The notes: a model not told the origin generated them from the letters alone. Counted from the first letter of the stretch, positions 38,941 to 47,829 are shown. The stretch is DNA of 64,000 nucleotides from an uncultured Acetatifactor sp. (GCA_948896875.1 CAQUWW010000004.1:4001-68000); one strand, 5' to 3'. Numbers and translations: made by a program.

Positions 38941-39188
38941 GTGGACGGGCAGAAGAACGCGTTGCCCGGATAGAAGCGGAACTTTTAAATGTTAAACAGG
39001 ATAAAGAAAGGAAACAGCGCATATTTCCACATGGAAAAGCGTTGATTAAATATGCGCGGGACTCAAATAATGAGAAAACTGAAAATAACGACAATCATTT
39101 TCCTGGCCGGGGCAGCCATATGCCTGTGTGCCATATTAATCCTTCTCCTGACCTCCGACCGGAGATTCGGCTTCGGAGAGGAGAATAA
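38937..39188 (+). CDS. Possible small coupled open frame (83 codons)
   Basis: An ATG at 38937 overlaps the stop of the DUF1700-type gene (ATGA), ideal for translational coupling. The first 40 residues (SGRAEERVARIEAELLNVKQ) look like an amphipathic helix. The remainder runs out of frame over the start of the DUF4097 gene and looks non-natural (Pro/Arg-rich). It could be a leader that brings ribosomes to the DUF4097 start, which has no ribosome site of its own, or a chance frame. Confidence 0.3.
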   Translation: MSGRAEERVARIEAELLNVKQDKERKQRIFPHGKALIKYARDSNNEKTENNDNHFPGRGSHMPVCHINPSPDLRPEIRLRRGE

Positions 39189-40272
39189 GGACTACTCACT
39201 GGTATTGGAAAAAGAATTTGACCCGGCAGACATAAAGAGTCTGAAAATTGAATATGGGATGAACAGCAATGATGTGATTTTCTGTCAAGGAACGGGAGAA
39301 TCCATTGTTGTGCGTGAATATTTGAACTTTAAACCGAAAGAGAACCAGATTTCCTCGGTGACGCAGGACGGTTCGGAGCTTCACATAAAGGGCGCAAGGA
39401 GAAACTCCTTCTTTTTCTTTTCTTTCCGGCCGAGAAACTCCTACACTGAGATTTATCTGCCGGAGGGTTTTGCCGAAAAGTTGGATACATTGTATGTAAA
39501 AACCCTGAGCGGAGAAATATATTCCGAGCTTTCCTTTGCATTACAGAACAGCTTTTCTGCGTCCAGCACCAGCGGAGATATCTTTTTTCCGGAGGTGAAG
39601 GCCAGTGAGATACAGTTCCATTCTACCAGCGGAGAAATTCATGTGGAAGCGGCCGGGTGCGGCTTGTTTTCTGCTTCCACCACCAGCGGTGACATTCGGG
39701 CGGAGCAGGTGACCGGAGAGTCTGAGGTGTCTTCTACCAGCGGAGAAATTATACTGGGCAGGCAGAATGGAGATATCACAGTATCCACCACCAGCGGAGA
39801 TATCCGGGTGGAGGAGATGACAGGGAAATCATCAGTGTCTACCACCAGCGGTGAAATTATTTTCAAGCAGCAGAACGGTGATATCGAGGCATCCAGCACC
39901 AGTGGCGACATCAGAATAGAAGAGCTGCAGGGCAATTTTGAAATGGATTCCAGCAGCGGAGAGGTGCGAATAGCCAACGGAACCGGCCAGGGCAGGGCGG
40001 AAACCATATCCGGAGATGTGCAGATTTTCCTGGCGGAGCTCGCGGGAGACTTGAACATTTCCACTACCAGTGGAGAAGTATACCTTCGTCTGCCGGAGAC
40101 AGTTTCCCTGACATTGGACTTTGACTCCACCAGCGGAGATTGCAGTACATTTTTTGACGATCAGCTTTCCTTTAATAAAAAAGGAAATAAGGTTGACGGG
40201 CAATACGGCGGAGGGGAGAGGCAGGTGCAGATTTCCACCACCAGCGGAGATCTGAGAATCAGCCAGTATTAA
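39070..40272 (+). CDS. DUF4097 beta-strand-repeat membrane protein
   Basis: 400 residues with an N-terminal membrane anchor (MRKLKITTIIFLAGAAICLC, 1-27 region) and a large extracytoplasmic domain. From about residue 150 a repeat of roughly 20 residues built on TSGDI or TSGEI recurs about ten times (for example VSTTSGDIRVEEM), predicting a right-handed beta-solenoid. The repeat is also visible in the DNA as ACCAGCGG units. Two in-frame ATGs (39052, 39070) lack a ribosome site. As third member of the PadR operon, it is probably a cell-surface or membrane scaffold of unknown ligand. Confidence 0.87.
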   Translation: MRKLKITTIIFLAGAAICLCAILILLLTSDRRFGFGEENKDYSLVLEKEFDPADIKSLKIEYGMNSNDVIFCQGTGESIVVREYLNFKPKENQISSVTQDGSELHIKGARRNSFFFFSFRPRNSYTEIYLPEGFAEKLDTLYVKTLSGEIYSELSFALQNSFSASSTSGDIFFPEVKASEIQFHSTSGEIHVEAAGCGLFSASTTSGDIRAEQVTGESEVSSTSGEIILGRQNGDITVSTTSGDIRVEEMTGKSSVSTTSGEIIFKQQNGDIEASSTSGDIRIEELQGNFEMDSSSGEVRIANGTGQGRAETISGDVQIFLAELAGDLNISTTSGEVYLRLPETVSLTLDFDSTSGDCSTFFDDQLSFNKKGNKVDGQYGGGERQVQISTTSGDLRISQY

Positions 40273-40337
40273 AGTGTGGCAGTAAGGAGAAAGAGTCTGG
40301 AATAGATTGAACTGATATATGGTAATACTGCAGACAA

Positions 40338-41792
40338 TTAGCCGGCATCCGACGGGACGTCATTCATAGCCACCATGGCCATGGCATAAATCTTCAACGC
40401 CTCCGTCAGAAGCCGCAGATTCAGTCCTTCATCCGGCTCATGGGCACCGCCGTGACCGGGAGAGAACAGCTCTTTCCGCACCCTCAGATCTTCTTCTGAT
40501 TCTTTCATGCCGCCGACACCATAGGCGAAGGCCCGGGGAAGCTTTCGTGCATAAGTTCCGCCGCCCATGACGAAGCTTTCTCTCTGCTCTCCGGTGATTT
40601 CATTATAGAGATCCGTCAGCAACTTTACCGCAGGGTGCTCTTTGGGGAAATAGTTCGGTGCGGAATCCCGTTCCAGTTCCCAGTGCATCTCATTCTGGCC
40701 GGCGGTTTGTTCTATGCAGGCCTGCATTTGGGAGCGGTCGGTGGATATGGCATAGCGAATATTAAAATGCAGGGAAATCAGGCCTTCTTCCAGGGTCAGT
40801 ACGGTAGCGGCGCAGGTAGTCCTGCCCGAGACTTCATCGTTGCCGGCGATTCCCATATGTTCTCCATAATATTCTTCGGACAGATACGCCAGTTTGCCGA
40901 AGAGTTCTCTGTCTTCTGCCGGCAGAGGTGTAAGGGAAGCCAGAAAACGCATCAGCTCATAAATGGCATTTCTGCTGCCGTCAGGGAAGGCGCTGTGACG
41001 ACTTTCCCCTGTGGCGTTTACTCGAAAGGTCTCCTTTTTCACTTCCACTGTTATGGAAGGAAATTTTGCCGCTTCTGATTTCAGGGCAAGCTCCAGCAAT
41101 GCCGTACGACGTAGAACCGCATATGCCGCGTCCGGAATCATGTTGCTGGCATTTCCACCTTTCAGTTCCAGGATGGAAGGCGACAAAGGTTTGGTACTTT
41201 TCAGAGTCCCTTCCACGATTCCCTTTTCCCCATAACATACCGGGAAACCGCTGTCCGCAATCATGGAAAGCCAGGGAGTGGGGTAGTGATCCGTATAATA
41301 GGCCAGATCCTCCATACCTCTTTCCTCGTCGCATCCCACGAACAGACAGAGCTGGTGCTTCATGGGAATCTCCAGTTCCCGCAGACATTTCATCACGTAC
41401 AGCATTCCAACAGCGGGACCTTTGTTGTCCTGGGCACCTCTTCCGATGAGGAAATGTTCCTTCCGTACAGGTGAGAAGGGTTCATACTGCCAGTGATTTC
41501 CAGCAGGCACCACATCCAGATGATTCCAAAATCCAATCATATTCTTCCAGTCCTTCTTCTGCTCTCCGATGCTGCCCACATAATTTTCATAATTTTCCGT
41601 GTAAAATCCATGCTCCCGGCCCAAAGCCAGCATTTCTTCCAGGCAGTCTCTACAGGCCTCCCCGAAGGGCGCCTCTCCCTCCTGGGGCTGAGAGACGCTG
41701 GGGAATCTTACAAGGCGCATGATATCTGCGGTCATCTGTTCGCGGTGTTCGTCGAACCAGGTGCTGATTTTGTCGTATAAGCTTCTGTCCAT
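40338..41792 (-). CDS. M20 family dipeptidase, PepV/Sapep type
   Basis: Zinc metallopeptidase of 484 residues, expected to cleave dipeptides in the cytosol. Metal-site residues of the family are visible: H91 and D93 in [11 protein letters not shown]122 in [11 protein letters not shown]156/E157 in CDEERGMED, and the C-terminal [11 protein letters not shown] histidine. The lid/dimerisation domain occupies the middle (about 190-330). The start at 41792 has GCAGGAGG just upstream; the in-frame ATG at 41828 has no site. The gene is convergent with the DUF4097 operon. Confidence 0.92.
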   Translation of the reverse strand: MDRSLYDKISTWFDEHREQMTADIMRLVRFPSVSQPQEGEAPFGEACRDCLEEMLALGREHGFYTENYENYVGSIGEQKKDWKNMIGFWNHLDVVPAGNHWQYEPFSPVRKEHFLIGRGAQDNKGPAVGMLYVMKCLRELEIPMKHQLCLFVGCDEERGMEDLAYYTDHYPTPWLSMIADSGFPVCYGEKGIVEGTLKSTKPLSPSILELKGGNASNMIPDAAYAVLRRTALLELALKSEAAKFPSITVEVKKETFRVNATGESRHSAFPDGSRNAIYELMRFLASLTPLPAEDRELFGKLAYLSEEYYGEHMGIAGNDEVSGRTTCAATVLTLEEGLISLHFNIRYAISTDRSQMQACIEQTAGQNEMHWELERDSAPNYFPKEHPAVKLLTDLYNEITGEQRESFVMGGGTYARKLPRAFAYGVGGMKESEEDLRVRKELFSPGHGGAHEPDEGLNLRLLTEALKIYAMAMVAMNDVPSDAG

Positions 41793-41934
41793 TGGTTCCT
41801 CCTGCCTTTCTGTTCTTCTGTTATTCAACCCTTTATCGTTCTCTTTCGAAAGTCCTTTTCAGTATAGCAGTTTCTATGTAATTTGCGAGACGTATAGTAT
41901 CTGTGGACGACAGAATCAGGGAACTGTCCGGTGT

Positions 41935-42891
41935 CTACAGGCTATCCAGCTTTTCTCTGACCCAGCGAAGTCTCTCCGTAGGGATATCCGAGGGAAGCGT
42001 ACAATCTGCGCCCAGGATAATGCCTGTTTTTCCGGCGGAGGCCAGAATTTTTTCCACCTCCTGCTCCACCTCTTCTCTGGAACCGGAGTAGAGAACTCCT
42101 CCCTTGCGATTGTCGAATCCACCCAGAACACAACGGCCGCCGAAATATTCCTTCCCCTCCTTCAAGGGCAGATTTTCCACATATATGGCCCAGTTTACAG
42201 CCTTCGAGGGATAATCCTGCCAGACTTCCACACGGTTGGGGTCTCCCGCCCAGCCGCAGCAGTGGAGGATATTATTCTCACTCAGAGTATTGGCATACTT
42301 GAGAACATCCAGCTCCGCGGGAGTGACCAGCCTGCGATACTCCTCTGCGGTAAAGCGGAAGGTTTCGGCATTCTGGACACAGTAATAGATACCGGTGGCT
42401 CCTGCCTCTGTAATGACTCTGCGGACCAGGGCCTTGACATCCTGAGCGATGACAGTAAACGCGTGACATACAGCCTCGGGATTCTCCCGCAGATGCTTCA
42501 TCAGAAGCTCCTCGCTGGTACCGAACCGCATCAGGGACATGGGGCAGAAGACATTGTAGAATACACAACATTCATCCTTTACGGCATCCACGATTGCTCT
42601 GACCCGATTGACTTGATTTGTGATATAGGGATGATCGTCACCCAGAGGTGTCAGACCAAACCAGCCTTCGGCACAGGTCACCTTTTCGATATAAGGATTG
42701 GGGTAGTTAAAATAGCCGTCGCACATTACCTTGATCATATCCATGCCGGCTTCCCGATAAAGCTTCAGATGCTGCTCTACCATTGCGGCGCCTGTATCTT
42801 CATCCGAAGAAAAATGATACCAGAAGCCCATGGGGACCTTGTCTACAGGTTCATTTTGAAATGCTTTTAATACTCTTTCTTTTTTTGTCAT
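41935..42891 (-). CDS. URO-D family protein (methyltransferase-like)
   Basis: 318-residue protein of the uroporphyrinogen decarboxylase superfamily. The length, and the absence of any neighbouring haem gene, point to the MtaA/CmuA-like branch that moves methyl groups between corrinoids, methylated compounds and coenzymes, not to true HemE. Visible features are TKKERVLKAFQNEPVDKVPM at the N-terminus, ILHCCGWAGDPNRVE with a cysteine pair that could bind zinc, and GADCTLPSDIPTERL at the C-terminus, typical of the superfamily. No corrinoid protein gene is adjacent, so partners are unknown. It lies 142 bases from the dipeptidase gene. Confidence 0.88.
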   Translation of the reverse strand: MTKKERVLKAFQNEPVDKVPMGFWYHFSSDEDTGAAMVEQHLKLYREAGMDMIKVMCDGYFNYPNPYIEKVTCAEGWFGLTPLGDDHPYITNQVNRVRAIVDAVKDECCVFYNVFCPMSLMRFGTSEELLMKHLRENPEAVCHAFTVIAQDVKALVRRVITEAGATGIYYCVQNAETFRFTAEEYRRLVTPAELDVLKYANTLSENNILHCCGWAGDPNRVEVWQDYPSKAVNWAIYVENLPLKEGKEYFGGRCVLGGFDNRKGGVLYSGSREEVEQEVEKILASAGKTGIILGADCTLPSDIPTERLRWVREKLDSL

Positions 42892-43041
42892 AGCGACCTC
42901 CGTTCTGAATCAATGGTTATTATTTTGTATTGTATCTCTTTATGCAGGTTTTTGCAAAGGTAAAAGAACTATTTCGGAAAAAAAGCGTTTATAAAGTTAC
43001 ACAGATCAGAAAAAGAGTGAGATTACAGGGGGTAGACTACT

Positions 43042-43986
43042 ATGAAAAAGACAGGACACATTGCTTTTTTATTAACAGGCTGTCTGCTGCTGGCCGGCTG
43101 TGGAGGCAAGCAGGATGCCGAACCTTTTGCAGGGAATGGCAATACTGTAGAAGGACAGGATGGCACAGGGCAGGAGGACAGTGATTCTCTGCCAACATCG
43201 GATAAAGAAACCGACGGAGGCGATTGGGAAGAAAGCCAGGGCGGAGAAGCAGAACGGGTGAAATACCGTATTGTGGACGGAGCCGAATCCGGTAATCTGG
43301 TACTGGCCGGAGAGGGATGGGGCAGTGTATACACGCTTACTCTGGGGGATGATTCGAAATATAAAGTCTGCCTGGACGGGGAAGAGGCGGACAAGGCTGC
43401 GTTGGAAGACGGCATGATGGTAGAGATCGGAAATGCTTATATTATGGAGACATTTCCCGGCCAGCTGGGAGGAGACCTTACTATCTATGCCTACAGCCGG
43501 GGGACACAGCAGAACCCGGGCGGCGAGTATTATGACTTGTGCGGGCTGTATCTCCAGGTGCTGAATGATCTGTGGGAAAAAGATAATGGTCTTAACAGTG
43601 AGGTTACGTATGTCAGCGTGGATTTGTCAGAGGCCCCCGGAGAGCTGACAGACGGGGAGAAGAGTGCTATTGCGTGGATTTTCGGTTGTCAGCATCAGGT
43701 GGAATCGCTTACGATGACACAGGAGGAGCTGGCGGAGGCAGGATATCTGACGGAGCTGGAAATGAGCAACAAGAGTAAGCTTTATCAGTGGGAGGATGGC
43801 GTATTATTCCAGATTACTGCCGTCCAGTGGGAAGATGGAGAGATTTATTCCCTGCCAGTGATAAAATTTGATGCCAGTAAGTGGCGCAGTCCCAGGGGAG
43901 CTTATTTTTTCTCCGATTGCTTTGCGGTCTGGCCGGAGATGGGGACATGGAGCGGCTACGAAATCGGCGGGGAGGCGATTTCGTGA
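43042..43986 (+). CDS. Secreted lipoprotein of unknown function
   Basis: 314 residues with a lipoprotein signal (MKKTGHIAFLLTGCLLLAGC, lipidated cysteine at residue 20). An acidic Gly/Asp/Ser-rich spacer (21-72) precedes a folded domain of about 240 residues. It contains a stretch YVSVDLSEAPGELTDGEKSAI and ends with a Trp-rich segment (WRSPRGAYFFSDCFAVWPEMGTW is within 280-305). AGGGGGTAG precedes the ATG. I do not recognise the domain beyond resemblance to clostridial lipoproteins; no operon partner. Confidence 0.8.
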   Translation: MKKTGHIAFLLTGCLLLAGCGGKQDAEPFAGNGNTVEGQDGTGQEDSDSLPTSDKETDGGDWEESQGGEAERVKYRIVDGAESGNLVLAGEGWGSVYTLTLGDDSKYKVCLDGEEADKAALEDGMMVEIGNAYIMETFPGQLGGDLTIYAYSRGTQQNPGGEYYDLCGLYLQVLNDLWEKDNGLNSEVTYVSVDLSEAPGELTDGEKSAIAWIFGCQHQVESLTMTQEELAEAGYLTELEMSNKSKLYQWEDGVLFQITAVQWEDGEIYSLPVIKFDASKWRSPRGAYFFSDCFAVWPEMGTWSGYEIGGEAIS

Positions 43987-44026
43987 ATCTACATGAGTGT
44001 TTCTTGAAATACTGGGGGAGAACATG

Positions 44027-44423
44027 CTATATATGGTTATCCCTCTGTTCCTTTTTCTGGTAACGCCGGTTTTTGTTCTTTCCGGATACTCTGATTACAT
44101 CCCGTTCCACTAATATCTTCAGCAATTCCCTTACTCTGGAGGCCTTCAACCCGATAAGGGCCGAGATATCGTCGGTCCGATATTCTGTTCCGATATCCAT
44201 ATATTCCGTAATCTGTCGAAGCCGTTCTTCTGTTATCGCCGATTTTTTATCGCCGATTTTTATCGCCATTTTTTATCGCCGATTTTTTGTATTGAGGTTT
44301 TTGACCAAAAAGTAATTGTAAAAATGCTCGATCAAGGAAATATTCTTCTATTACCTTTGGCATAATCTAACCCTGGCTTTCCAATACTGCATAGATATCC
44401 GGTACACCACTACCAAAAATTTC
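44027..44423 (-). pseudogene. Remnant of an AlbA-type (Schlafen-like) ATP-binding regulator gene
   Basis: Reading leftward from 44423 the minus strand gives EIFGSGVPDIYAVLESQG, a stop, then MPKVIEEYFLDRAFLQLLFG and QKPQYKKSAIKNGDKNRR, then a stop. After a frame change it continues with AIKIGDKKSAITEERLRQIT and an 80-residue winged-helix tail ending at 44027. This is the C-terminus of the divergent AAA/AlbA-type ATP-binding proteins, whose IGDKKSA linker is often repeated. The linker is encoded by four A-rich units of 13-14 bases (44235-44290), whose change in number shifts the frame. The N-terminal two-thirds are gone, so this is a decayed gene. The 44027-44269 part is still open. Confidence 0.7.
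44235..44290. repeat. Short tandem repeat, unit TATCGCCGATTTTT
   Basis: Four units of 13-14 bases (TATCGCCGATTTTT, TATCGCCGATTTT, TATCGCCATTTTT, TATCGCCGATTTTTT). Unit length is not a multiple of three, so slippage switches the frame of the decayed regulator gene it lies in. Confidence 0.8.
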
Positions 44424-44433
44424 CTATTTTGTG

Positions 44434-44465
44434 TAACAAAATACTCTGCATGATTCGTTATAATT
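44434..44465 (+). promoter_or_regulatory. ECF-type promoter of the sigma factor gene
   Basis: TAACA (44434-44438), 17 bases, CGTTATAATT (44456-44465). TAAC in the -35 and CGTT in the -10 are typical for ECF sigma factors. The same combination with identical spacing precedes the secreted protein gene at 45811. The -10 also contains TATAAT, so a vegetative promoter cannot be excluded. Confidence 0.6.
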
Positions 44466-44499
44466 ATATAAGGGAAAACTCAGCTATGATGGGGGAAAT

Positions 44500-45060
44500 A
44501 TGATATTACTGATGATGATAGACTCTCCGGAGGACAGGAGAAAATTTTGCATCCTGTACGAGGAATACAGATATTTAATGTATAAGGTCGCTATGGACAT
44601 TCTGCACGACTGTTATCTGGCGGAGGATGCGGTACACAATGCATTTGTGAAGGTGGCCCATAATATGGGGAATGTGGCAGAGACGGACAGTAGACAGACG
44701 AAGAGTTATTTAATCATAATCACCAGAAATGCAGCCATAGATATTTTCAGAAAGAGAAAAAAGCAGATGCAGAGAGAAATCACCACAGATGAAATAGAAG
44801 AGGAGAAAATGCCTGCGACCTGTATGGAGGAAGAGGATATCGAAAATGAGGTGCTGAATATTCTGAAGAATCTTCCTGAAAAGTACAGGGATATATTTCT
44901 ACTGAAATACTCGGCGGATATGGATAACCGTGAGATAGCAAAGGTGTGCGGTATCAAGGAAGGCACAGTGAGACAGCGACTTGCCCGGGGAAAGACGCTG
45001 ATTGAAGACGAGCTTAAGAAGCTGGAGGAGGGCGGATATGCGGCATATGGAAGTAACTGA
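44500..45060 (+). CDS. ECF sigma factor (RNA polymerase sigma-70 family)
   Basis: 186-residue sigma factor with region 2 (LYEEYRYLMYKVAMDILHDC and LAEDAVHNAFVKVAHNM, with SYLIIITRNAAIDIFRKRKK as the promoter-melting part) and region 4 (NLPEKYRDIFLLKYSADMDN, REIAKVCGIKEGTVRQRLAR as the -35-binding helix-turn-helix). GGGGGAA precedes the ATG. It overlaps the next gene, a DUF4367 membrane protein and probable anti-sigma factor, by 23 bases. Autoregulation is suggested by the shared promoter motif at 44434-44465. Confidence 0.94.
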   Translation: MILLMMIDSPEDRRKFCILYEEYRYLMYKVAMDILHDCYLAEDAVHNAFVKVAHNMGNVAETDSRQTKSYLIIITRNAAIDIFRKRKKQMQREITTDEIEEEKMPATCMEEEDIENEVLNILKNLPEKYRDIFLLKYSADMDNREIAKVCGIKEGTVRQRLARGKTLIEDELKKLEEGGYAAYGSN

Positions 45061-45721
45061 TGAATGGCTCTATAAGTATATGCCGATGGTGGATGAAGCG
45101 ATGATCAGAGAGCTTGAAGAGAGCACAGACTATACATATCAGTTCTCTGACAGATTTGAGCGGAAGATGAAGCGGCTGATATGGAGGGAGGCACACTGGT
45201 GGCTGAATGCTGGATACAGGCAGTTGAAACATGTGGCACTCCTGGGAATTTGTGTTGTGGCTTCCGTACTTTTACTGTCCTTGAGCGTGGAGGGAAACCG
45301 GATTAAATTCTTTGAGACGGTCAGCACTATGCTGGAGAGTTCTGTGCTGTATACTTACTTTACAGATGAACCGGAAGGAGAATTTCAGGCCAGAGAACCG
45401 GGATATCTGCCGGAGGGGTACAGGGAAACTGAGAGGAGTTTATCGGATATACATATGCTTTTGGTGTATGAGAATGACAGGGGTGAAATGATAACGTGGG
45501 AGCAGATACTTGCCTCAGATGGTGCCAGTGTGGGAATGGATACGGAATATGATGCTCGTGAAACAAAAGAAGTGAATGGAAAGTTTGTTACAGTTTATCT
45601 TTATTCTGATGGGTTTAAAGCTGCATATTGTGAATTTAAGGAATCTGTGTTTATACTGACAGCTGATAATTTATCAGTGGATGCAATCTGTAAAATGTTT
45701 ATGTTTACAGGGTATCGGTAA
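45038..45721 (+). CDS. DUF4367 membrane protein, probable anti-sigma factor
   Basis: 227 residues from ATG 45038, which follows GGAGGAGGGCGG inside the end of the sigma gene. A cytoplasmic N-terminal part (about 1-65) precedes one transmembrane segment (VALLGICVVASVLLLSLSVE, about 66-85). The extracytoplasmic domain (FQAREPGYLPEGY...) matches DUF4367, a domain found on clostridial anti-sigma partners. Position and topology suggest it holds the ECF factor at the membrane until a surface signal arrives; this is inference. Confidence 0.85.
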   Translation: MRHMEVTDEWLYKYMPMVDEAMIRELEESTDYTYQFSDRFERKMKRLIWREAHWWLNAGYRQLKHVALLGICVVASVLLLSLSVEGNRIKFFETVSTMLESSVLYTYFTDEPEGEFQAREPGYLPEGYRETERSLSDIHMLLVYENDRGEMITWEQILASDGASVGMDTEYDARETKEVNGKFVTVYLYSDGFKAAYCEFKESVFILTADNLSVDAICKMFMFTGYR

Positions 45722-45738
45722 ATAATTTCTGGAAAATT

Positions 45739-45770
45739 TAACGAACAGATTATACTGTTTCGTTATAATT
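45739..45770 (+). promoter_or_regulatory. Second ECF-type promoter
   Basis: TAACG (45739-45743), 17 bases, CGTTATAATT (45761-45770), 41 bases upstream of the secreted protein start. The 10-base -10 element is identical to that before the sigma gene. Confidence 0.6.
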
Positions 45771-45810
45771 TTAATACCAAAGGAAGGAGGAAGAGAGCAG
45801 GGGGAAATTG

Positions 45811-46215
45811 ATGCGGCAAGTGACAGGAGTTGTGGTTTGCGTATGCATGTTGCTGTGTGGAGGTGTTTCACCGATTACAGCTGTTGCAAAAGAAGCGAAT
45901 ATACAGATTGAGCCAAGATTGGCTTATATTTCTGCATATAATGTACAGCTTTCTATTTCTGATAACGGAGTTGCAACAATAACGGGTTCTGTAATGGGCA
46001 AGGCTGGTGTTACGCATACTTATGTAAAGGTTACTTTGCAGAAGAGTGAATCCGGAACATGGACAGATGTGGAATCATGGGAAGCATCCAGCGACAGCAG
46101 AAAGTCGTCTGTTGATACAACCTATCAGGTTTCCAGAGGCACATACCGTCTTGTTATGACATGCAGTGCAAATAGTGAGAGCACATCTGCAACATCAGCA
46201 ACGAAGACCTATTAA
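45811..46215 (+). CDS. Small secreted protein (DUF6147-like)
   Basis: 134 residues from ATG 45811; a TTG at 45808 is directly adjacent. GCAGGGGGAA precedes it. A signal peptide ends near SPITAVAKEA. The mature part, beginning IQIEPRLAYISAYNVQLSIS, is a beta-rich domain with VKVTLQKSESGTWTDVESWE and a Ser/Thr-rich tail, resembling small secreted DUF6147 proteins of Clostridia. It is probably a target of the adjacent ECF sigma factor through the promoter at 45739-45770. Biochemical function unknown. Confidence 0.8.
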   Translation: MRQVTGVVVCVCMLLCGGVSPITAVAKEANIQIEPRLAYISAYNVQLSISDNGVATITGSVMGKAGVTHTYVKVTLQKSESGTWTDVESWEASSDSRKSSVDTTYQVSRGTYRLVMTCSANSESTSATSATKTY

Positions 46216-46263
46216 GTATTATATAATAATATTATTGAACAGCACAAGACAGGAGATCGTGAA

Positions 46264-46689
46264 GTGAATTATTCGACAGGATTTCGTTCGGTGTCATTGG
46301 AGGAGGATCTGGAGGGGCTTGATGAGGCATATGACCAATGGCTGGAATTTCTTGATGCTAATGTGTTGTTGCAGCAAAGAAAATACTCGTGGTTTTTGAC
46401 GCCTATACAAGGAATGCGGGAGGATGAATTTGAGGAGCCCCAATATTATTTGGGTTCTAAAAGAAGATATAATCCCAAATTTATGTCAGAAGAATATCAT
46501 GAGTATCGCCGCAATATAACAGTGATGATGAAGCAGGGCAGGGAAGAGCTGTTGGCGGCACTTAAGACAAAAAATGGGGAGAATGGTCTGGCGGCAAAGA
46601 TTCTTACAAATCTTATGAATGACAGTACAGACTTCTGGGTGAAGACCAGAGAGCTGTGGCCTGATGAGAAAGGGACAGCCAGAGGATAA
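46264..46689 (+). CDS. Hypothetical protein (141 residues, GTG start)
   Basis: Charged, mostly helical cytosolic protein starting at GTG 46264, with AGGAG eight bases before it; no ATG fits as well. Features are an acidic N-terminus (LEEDLEGLDEAYDQWLEFLD) and many aromatic residues. It sits 48 bases after the secreted protein gene and 20 before the next unknown gene, so the three may be one transcript under the ECF promoter. I do not recognise the family. Confidence 0.7.
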   Translation: MNYSTGFRSVSLEEDLEGLDEAYDQWLEFLDANVLLQQRKYSWFLTPIQGMREDEFEEPQYYLGSKRRYNPKFMSEEYHEYRRNITVMMKQGREELLAALKTKNGENGLAAKILTNLMNDSTDFWVKTRELWPDEKGTARG

Positions 46690-46709
46690 GATTCCCATGA
46701 TCAGATACG

Positions 46710-47495
46710 ATGATGACCAATCATACGCAGGCATCAAATTCTTTATCCTACGGATGGACGCCTATTTCTGCGAAGGGTTCTTCCAGGACAATTGCAGAAG
46801 CGCTGAAGGAACAGGGATATGACATTGAAAAAAACCCCATAAAGGTTGATATTTCCAGAGAAGCAATAGAAAAATACAGGCAAATGCTCCAGAGCAGCAA
46901 GCAGGAAAGCCGTATAAAGATAGTGTATGGACAGCAGCAACCCGCAAAAGACCCGGTGACATATGGAGAGAATGGTTGCCCGGATAAAGAGGAGTTTGTG
47001 AATTATCATAAAATGATAAACAAAAAGTTAAATCTGAATGATTATTATAATCCTTATGTATCCATGAAAGATAAGACCTTCATGCTCTTGGAGGCCTATG
47101 GAAAATCCTATGACGAAATCGTAAAGGGTTATGAAAACGGCACGAGGGAAAAGTATATCATTGACATGGATGTGGAGGGGTATTATCGAAAGGCCACAAT
47201 GGAAGAAGAATTGGCCCTCTTGCACAAGGAGTTTGAGATGGACGCTGATACGCTGGAAAGAACTATCTTGAAAGCCGACTGCTTTATGCGTCGGATTGAT
47301 GCCGAAAATTCCGATGAATGGCTTGCTATGGGGATAACGAGCCTGGGAGAGGCGGCGAAAGCCAAGTCGTTCTATGAGCAGATGAAGGACGAAGAGAAGC
47401 TGACAGACCTGAAACAAAAGCTTATGGATGCGGCAAATTTATTTATCAGTCAGTATCAGCAGTTCGGGGGAAGAAGATTTAACGTTGTGGTGTAG
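46710..47495 (+). CDS. Hypothetical protein (261 residues)
   Basis: Soluble-looking protein with no signal peptide. The N-terminal 25 residues are Ser/Thr-rich, then come helical segments (GSSRTIAEALKEQGYDIEKN, EAIEKYRQMLQSSKQE). The C-terminal half is predicted helical. Two adjacent ATGs open the frame and no clear ribosome site is present, so translation may be coupled to the upstream gene. Clostridial genomes carry similar proteins in accessory clusters, but I cannot name the family. Confidence 0.65.
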   Translation: MMTNHTQASNSLSYGWTPISAKGSSRTIAEALKEQGYDIEKNPIKVDISREAIEKYRQMLQSSKQESRIKIVYGQQQPAKDPVTYGENGCPDKEEFVNYHKMINKKLNLNDYYNPYVSMKDKTFMLLEAYGKSYDEIVKGYENGTREKYIIDMDVEGYYRKATMEEELALLHKEFEMDADTLERTILKADCFMRRIDAENSDEWLAMGITSLGEAAKAKSFYEQMKDEEKLTDLKQKLMDAANLFISQYQQFGGRRFNVVV

Positions 47496-47829
47496 CAGAA
47501 AAAAATGACATATACTGCATAACAATGAAGAAGAGCATTCATGCTGAATATTGCCTAATGTAATCATGCGATTGAATCCGTCAGCGTTATGCAGTCTGGT
47601 TTTACGGCAAGTGAAAGCGTTAAGCAGTATAAAATACAGGTAATTGTTCAGGATTCTTTGACAGAATGATTACCTGTATAGCTACATGTCATAACCTAAA
47701 ATGTTCTAAAGAGTAAAGATGCAGGGTGAAGATAACTTCAAAAGAATATATGTTTTCCCATAGGATACTTTTCGGTCTGCTACTTTTGTTACATATACTC
47801 CTGCGTTCCCGACGATATAGCGTCCCGTT
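47496..47829. other. Intergenic stretch with an 11-bp dyad
   Basis: No convincing gene. ATACAGGTAAT (47634-47644) and ATTACCTGTAT (47669-47679) are perfect reverse complements, with ATTCT/AGAAT pairing inside the loop. They lie between the convergent ends of the 261-residue protein gene and the metallopeptidase gene, but no T run follows. A short frame reading VMQSGFTASESVKQYKIQVI overlaps the left arm; it has no ribosome site and may be a remnant. Confidence 0.5.

Noticed and set aside
39520..40262. CRISPR-like or intergenic repeat
   Set aside because: The periodic DNA is the coding sequence of the DUF4097 solenoid.
41719..42870. Plus-strand open frame of 383 codons opposite the URO-D gene
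   Set aside because: Antisense to a clear family member; no start context.
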